NCBI RefSeq assembly: GCF_041260155.1
Contig: NC_091944.1
Coordinates: forward strand, 22,555,877 to 22,619,876
Direction of reading: 5' to 3'
DNA: 64,000 bases
Origin: Ptychodera flava
Lineage: Eukaryota; Hemichordata; Enteropneusta; Ptychoderidae
Shown piece by piece: positions 61,601 to 64,000 of this stretch (within the stretch, counting starts at the first letter, position 1; each line of letters begins with the position of its first letter). The notes beneath the pieces were generated by a model that worked only from the letters and a program-made list of their open reading frames with translations, searched no databases and was not told where the DNA came from. The position numbers were made by a program, and so were the translations under genes.

Positions 61601-63835
61601 TTTCCTTTGCTTGCTTAGATCTTCTGAGTACCCTGCATGCGGAGCCTACGCCAACACAGTCAGCCAACGCACACCGTGTCCAGCTGTTGAGAGTTCATCT
61701 CATGCACTTTGTGAATGTCCTTCACAATTACATCATGACAAGGGTGAATAGGGCTGAGTCTCTCGGTCACACCAAATCACCTCCTAGTTTTTGTACAGTC
61801 CTATTCTTTTAAGCACTGTGGTCAGATATCATTACTGTGAAACAGGGGTGTTAGTCTGGAACTTCAGAAGTACGTCCCTCAGAATGGGGGAGGTAACTGA
61901 AGAATCTGTCCTCATAGTATAATTTAGATTAGATTTCTGTCTGGTCACCGCCCACATCACTTTGAGACCTGTCTTTTTATATTCTCTTTGGTGTGTGCAA
62001 TAAATCTACGCGATGGTTTTCCCAAATAGAGGACAAATATACCGTACAACCAAAATTATTCACAATATCGTATCAGTAAAATATGTGGAGCTGCTTTTCT
62101 CTTCTCACCCATAAATATGCTAATAAGGAGGAGAGGGTAAAATGTAATCTGTATTCTCGTAGCAAAGTGGTAAATGCAGAAAGAAGAAAGAATATTGAAT
62201 CTCTTCTCACCCACAAAAAGCGGCAGTGGCTAGGTACTGGACTCACTATCAAAGGATGGTGAGTTTGAGACCCAGTAAGTCTAGAGTAATGGACTCACTG
62301 TCATGGTATGGTGACTTTCAGAGTCTAGCATGGTGTTTTGCCCCTTAGCAAGGCACTTTACTCCCCATTGCTCCACTGGGTAGTGGGTTATGGGTACCTC
62401 ATCCTGTAATTGGGTTCGTCTGTTGGATGGGTGATAAAAAAAGAGAAGAGAAAAGAATCACCGCATCGAATGTCAATTTCAAGAAATGAATCTTTTTCAG
62501 GTCTGTCAGATGCAAGTGTGGTGAAGTTCATTTTTTTATCAATGAGTGAATGAATCAGTTAATGAGTGTGTATTTTGTGATGCAGATTCTACACAGCACT
62601 GGCCTGGAGTTCCAACAGCAGCTGACCACTGCCACGGACCTGAACCAGGTGATCGAGGTCCACAACAACTACATCAAGACCATCTACGAACGCTGCCTGG
62701 TCAACCGAAAGATGGGTTACGTCAGGGAGGCCATCATTAAGGTCTTGAATCTGACACTGAACTGTCAGAAGAGATGGGACGCTGGTGTCAATGCCATCAC
62801 GTAGGTGTATATTACCTCATCACCATGGTTACAAAGGTGTATATTGCCCTATCACCATTGTAACATCATGTTGTTTTGATGACCTTCCTGAAATAAGTTG
62901 ACCAATTGTTCTGTAGAGGTCAGAAAAAAGTAATGACAGCTCCCTTACCACCTGTTAACCTCCTGATATTTCAAAAAGTTGGGGAATAAAAAACTGAAAA
63001 TCTCTAATTACAGTTTACTGTATGTTGGACTTTCACTGAGAACTTCCAATGTACTTCTGTAAACAGAAGGGATAACTTTGATTTTGTTTAGCCTTTGAAG
63101 GGAAAGAGGCTATCTTCTGCTCAGCAGATCTTATTAGCTATGTGTATATCAAGTTCAAAGACACCATGATGTCTAGCTCTTATCTATGGAGGGTAATCTT
63201 GACAACTTTTGTCACTTTTTGAATTTTTAGAGAGCAGTCTTTGGAGAGCATGGAGGAAGAGTTCAAAAAATGTAATTACTTTCTGTCCAAGCTGTTTGCC
63301 AACGCCGTCAAGAGGGGTGCCTTTCCGCATTGTAAGTCCAGTAAATTATGCGCAGAGTTGTACCGAATTTGAGTCAATTGTTTATCTGCTTGAAGTGTTG
63401 ACTTCCTAGCTGTGAAATATGTAACCATCATATTATCTTGAAGCATCCATCTTTTTATTGTACTCAACTGATAATTGGCAGTCAACAAGAACCCATTTAT
63501 TACTATGATAAATTCACTTGATATACTCAATTACGCTGGATTTCTGATTTAGAAATGTTAACACACACAAACCTATCAACTGACATATTGACATATCTTG
63601 AAGAGATTCTTGTAGGTTAGAGCAGCTGTTCATCATGTTAAATGTCTTACACACATATTTCCGACAGATTTTTGAAATACTTTGTTTCAGTTGCCCATAA
63701 AGTTGTTTCCGACAAATTTATGTACAATTTTGCCTATCTTATACAAGCTAATTTTTTTTTTCTTCCCCAGTGGAAATGCTGGCCCAGTCCTTGCTGAGTA
63801 CTGCGGAGAATGAAGATGCCTATAAGCAGAAATGA
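28700..63835 (+). CDS. TUBGCP5: Gamma-tubulin complex component 5 (GCP5)
   Basis: Twenty-one coding exons: 28700-28768, 33419-33525, 34932-35043, 37869-37965, 38983-39062, 40093-40313, 40893-40982, 41492-41585, 42226-42448, 43650-43840, 44422-44537, 44950-45209, 49740-49938, 50728-50914, 58911-59065, 60066-60147, 60862-60982, 61619-61743, 62586-62800, 63231-63331, 63771-63835. All are GT-AG and in phase; the product is 969 residues (human about 1024). GCP5-specific blocks: ALSNFRFHRFLNVDSHKLD (about 33-52), DEFDWGKYLLEG, TEAQIVRETIW, a GRIP1-type RPYLEIIDGW (about 441), CLYPHID, FLMEAGDTMYDFYTEVF (about 685), LDGLTLHYKVPWPID, LLRVHLMHFVNVLHNYIMTR (about 824-843) and ILHSTGLEFQQQL. GCP5 is a gamma-tubulin ring complex subunit that nucleates microtubules at centrosomes. 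The start sits in exon 1 directly beside RPS8. Confidence 0.97.
29842..29952. repeat. Perfect palindrome, 55-bp arms, 1-nt centre
   Basis: Arms 29842-29896 and 29898-29952 are exact inverse copies, through GTACCGGCCGCCGCGTAC and ATGCATAGAATAA. Only C29897 separates them. It lies in TUBGCP5 intron 1. No target duplication is visible. Confidence 0.97.
29953..31309. other. TUBGCP5 intron 1, no feature
   Basis: No repeat or open frame with support was found apart from ordinary AT-rich intron sequence. Before the palindrome, a C-run lies at about 29079-29094. Confidence 0.4.
31319..32236. mobile_element. 918-bp Mutator-like foldback element
   Basis: The ends ACAGTCGCTCGAGAGC and GCTCTTGAGCGACTGT are inverted matches, and almost the whole element folds on itself around about 31777. 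It is flanked by the exact 9-bp duplication GCTCCCTCC (31310-31318 and 32237-32245). Each arm is itself a smaller foldback: AAAACATAAGCGTGAGCAAC and its inverse occur twice per arm. No transposase frame is present. The 9-bp duplication is the hallmark of Mutator-like transposition. It sits in TUBGCP5 intron 1. Confidence 0.9.
32246..33418. other. TUBGCP5 intron 1, right part
   Basis: No gene or repeat is supported up to the exon 2 acceptor. Confidence 0.4.
33698..33969. mobile_element. 272-bp TTAA-flanked piggyBac-like MITE
   Basis: ACCTTTTCCTGCCA at the left and TGGCAGGAAAAGGG at the right are inverted matches. TTAA flanks both ends exactly (33694-33697 and 33970-33973). TTAA sites with CCCTTTTCCTGCCA-like ends fit piggyBac. 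The interior is non-coding. Confidence 0.8.
35145..37280. mobile_element. hAT-like non-autonomous element, 2.1 kb
   Basis: The 16-bp inverted ends CAGTGTGCGAAATTAA are exact. They are flanked by the exact 8-bp duplication TTGCAAAC (35137-35144 and 37281-37288). CAGTG ends with 8-bp duplications are diagnostic of hAT. Just inside each end are short palindromes around GGTCATAAGGACC and GGTCATAAGGACCGAC. No hAT transposase motif was recognised in the open frames (for example 36082-36516, minus). It lies in TUBGCP5 intron 3. Confidence 0.88.
37989..38300. other. TUBGCP5 intron 4, ATAG/AAAT-rich patch
   Basis: A low-complexity GATA/AAATA stretch lies at about 38188-38245. The rest is plain intron sequence. 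Confidence 0.5.
39742..39826. mobile_element. 85-bp piggyBac-like MITE, copy 2
   Basis: Nearly identical to 7179-7263, here with intact TTAA on both sides (39738-39741 and 39827-39830). It sits in TUBGCP5 intron 5. Confidence 0.85.
42421..42522 (+). repeat. 34-bp triplication of the exon 9 donor site
   Basis: The 34-bp unit that ends exon 9 (AAGATAGAGAAACAAGTC, then GGAACAGGGTAAGT) stands three times in tandem at 42421, 42455 and 42489, with one base change in the third. Each copy carries the same GGGTAAGT donor (GT at 42449, 42483 and 42517). Reading past the first donor meets TAA in frame at 42454-42456, so use of the second or third donor would truncate the protein. Confidence 0.95.
43081..43164. 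mobile_element. 85-bp MITE family, diverged copy
   Basis: CCTTTTCACCACCATGG at the left and GGGGTGGACAGG at the right, with TTAA at 43077-43080 and 43165-43168. The middle matches the diverged copy at 21157 (CCCATTGTTATCA), so two subfamilies exist. Confidence 0.75.
45483..45727. repeat. 25-bp minisatellite, left part
   Basis: Units of the form AATGTATGACCCTTGGGTTG plus CCCTC, about ten copies with ATTAAAGACC variants. The array is cut by the element that follows and resumes at 49512. Confidence 0.9.
45735..49511 (+). mobile_element. Penelope-like element with long inverted ends, copy B
   Basis: The ends TAGTCGGCTG and CAGCTGACTA open inverted arms of about 1.2 kb (45735-46895 and about 48205-49511), longer than in copy A. 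TAACCTT flanks both sides (45728-45734 and 49512-49518). A subterminal block of about 160 bp (GATGGCGTCCAAGATGGCCG type) is present twice on the left and three times on the right. Part of the element's own C-terminal coding sequence lies inside the arms, so it occurs in both orientations. The interior is closely similar to copy A. The coding part is broken. It was inserted into a minisatellite within TUBGCP5 intron 12. Confidence 0.8.
46925..47456 (+). pseudogene. Penelope-like reverse transcriptase fragment, copy B
   Basis: Close counterpart of 2730-3270, with RFRDDVFLILIGTQHELNEF, HPIFKFSFE and EITYLDLTIYK. It covers the same palm-to-thumb part and is broken in a few places. It is useful as a second copy for dating. 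Confidence 0.75.
49512..49728. repeat. 25-bp minisatellite, right part
   Basis: Continues the array at 45483-45727 with units such as CTCAATGTATGACCCTTGGG. It ends about 10 bp before the acceptor of TUBGCP5 exon 13. Confidence 0.85.
50915..53317. other. TUBGCP5 intron 14, left part
   Basis: Mostly plain AT-rich intron. A perfect 15-bp hairpin ATTTCTGGTGGTAAA with a 2-nt loop lies at 52439-52470. A plus-strand open frame at 52573-52914 has no recognised domain. Confidence 0.5.
53318..58475. repeat. 5.16-kb inverted repeat made of ~400-bp tandem units
   Basis: The ends GTCCGTGGGCTAGAGGGGG and CCCCCTCTAGCCACCGGAC are near-inverted. Inside, a ~400-bp AT-rich unit (marker CTTTTAACAGAAAAAATATT) stands at about 53411, 53813, 54214, 54615, 55014, 55420 and 55810. 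Its inverse stands at about 55963, 56368, 56769, 57171, 57571, 57972 and 58367. Arms are about 2.55 kb with a loop of about 45 nt near 55890. The outermost units of the two arms are almost identical, and inner units are more diverged. TGTTAGG and TATTAGG at the two borders could be a 7-bp target duplication with one change. No coding frame is present. It lies in TUBGCP5 intron 14. Confidence 0.92.
58485..58855. repeat. Interspersed repeat Y, copy 1
   Basis: AAATCAGGGGTCA, TTTGAAATTCAAAATGGCCG and GAGCTTCAAAATGAACTCCC recur in the same order at 60260-60610. It abuts the 5.16-kb inverted repeat, which may have inserted into it. Confidence 0.75.
59101..59426. mobile_element. 326-bp foldback MITE
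   Basis: GGGACAAAGTCGACCATTTT at the left and AAAATGGCCGACTTTGTCCC at the right pair. Pairing continues through TTTGACATGTTGAAAGATAC to a centre near 59262. The right border is followed by TTTAAC, and no convincing target duplication is seen. It sits in TUBGCP5 intron 15. Confidence 0.85.
60260..60610. repeat. Interspersed repeat Y, copy 2
   Basis: Diverged partner of 58485-58855, in the same orientation, in TUBGCP5 intron 16. Confidence 0.75.
62222..62455 (+). mobile_element. tRNA-derived SINE-like element
   Basis: TGGCTAGGTACTGGAC resembles a polymerase III A box, and GGTGAGTTTGAGACCC a B box about 35 bp later. The body contains TTAGCAAGGCACTTTACTCC, a motif I recall from several animal SINE bodies, and an A/G-rich tail follows. 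It lies in TUBGCP5 intron 18. Confidence 0.5.
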
Positions 63836-64000
63836 GATACGAGAACCATCATTAATGGTTGGCTTTACCATATGCTACTTTAACCCTTCCACCCCTATCA
63901 GCCAATACAGAGGTCCAGCATTTCTGTAGAAAACACAATAGGGTTTTGATCAATATTTGATGGTGAAAGAGATGAATGAGGTGAACTTGTCCTTGGACTG
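63836..64000 (+). other. TUBGCP5 3' flank with a worn MITE end
   Basis: TTAACCCTTCCACCCC at 63880 resembles the left end of the TTAA-flanked MITE family, and GGTGAAAGAGATG at about 63962 a worn right end. No AATAAA is seen before the window ends. Confidence 0.45.

Overview
The window looks like nuclear DNA of a marine invertebrate, possibly a hemichordate, lancelet or other non-vertebrate deuterostome; that assignment is a guess. The grounds are intron-rich ancient genes, AT-rich introns, many small inverted-repeat transposons, Penelope-like retroelements and microsatellites. No bacterial, organellar or CRISPR features are seen.

Two conserved host genes fill the right two thirds. They lie head to head, with start codons 108 bp apart. 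RPS8 (20463-28591, minus, six coding exons, 208 residues) encodes a 40S ribosomal protein. Its last intron holds a box C/D snoRNA (22717-22828) whose guide matches a conserved 28S rRNA segment. TUBGCP5 (28700-63835, plus, 21 coding exons, 969 residues) encodes gamma-tubulin complex component 5, and every intron phase closes. The short gap between them is a natural two-way promoter, with a pyrimidine-rich TOP start on the RPS8 side.

The left third (1-20460) is mostly repeats. From left to right it holds a degenerate ~147-bp satellite, a Penelope-like element with long inverted ends (1780-5032), several MITEs, a decayed intronless gene with ubiquitin-like, cysteine-cluster and CXC-type parts (about 9660-12620, minus), a 138-bp tandem array, and a candidate two-exon small gene with a TATA box (15343 onward) whose intron is packed with palindromes.

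The TUBGCP5 introns have been invaded repeatedly. They contain a perfect 55-bp-arm palindrome, a 918-bp foldback element with a 9-bp target duplication, a 2.1-kb hAT-like element with an 8-bp duplication, TTAA-flanked 85-bp MITEs, a second Penelope-like copy inserted into a 25-bp minisatellite, and a 5.16-kb inverted repeat (53318-58475) whose arms are each built of about six 400-bp tandem units. The most unusual theme is the number of foldback structures of very different sizes, several inside transcribed introns where they would form long double-stranded RNA.
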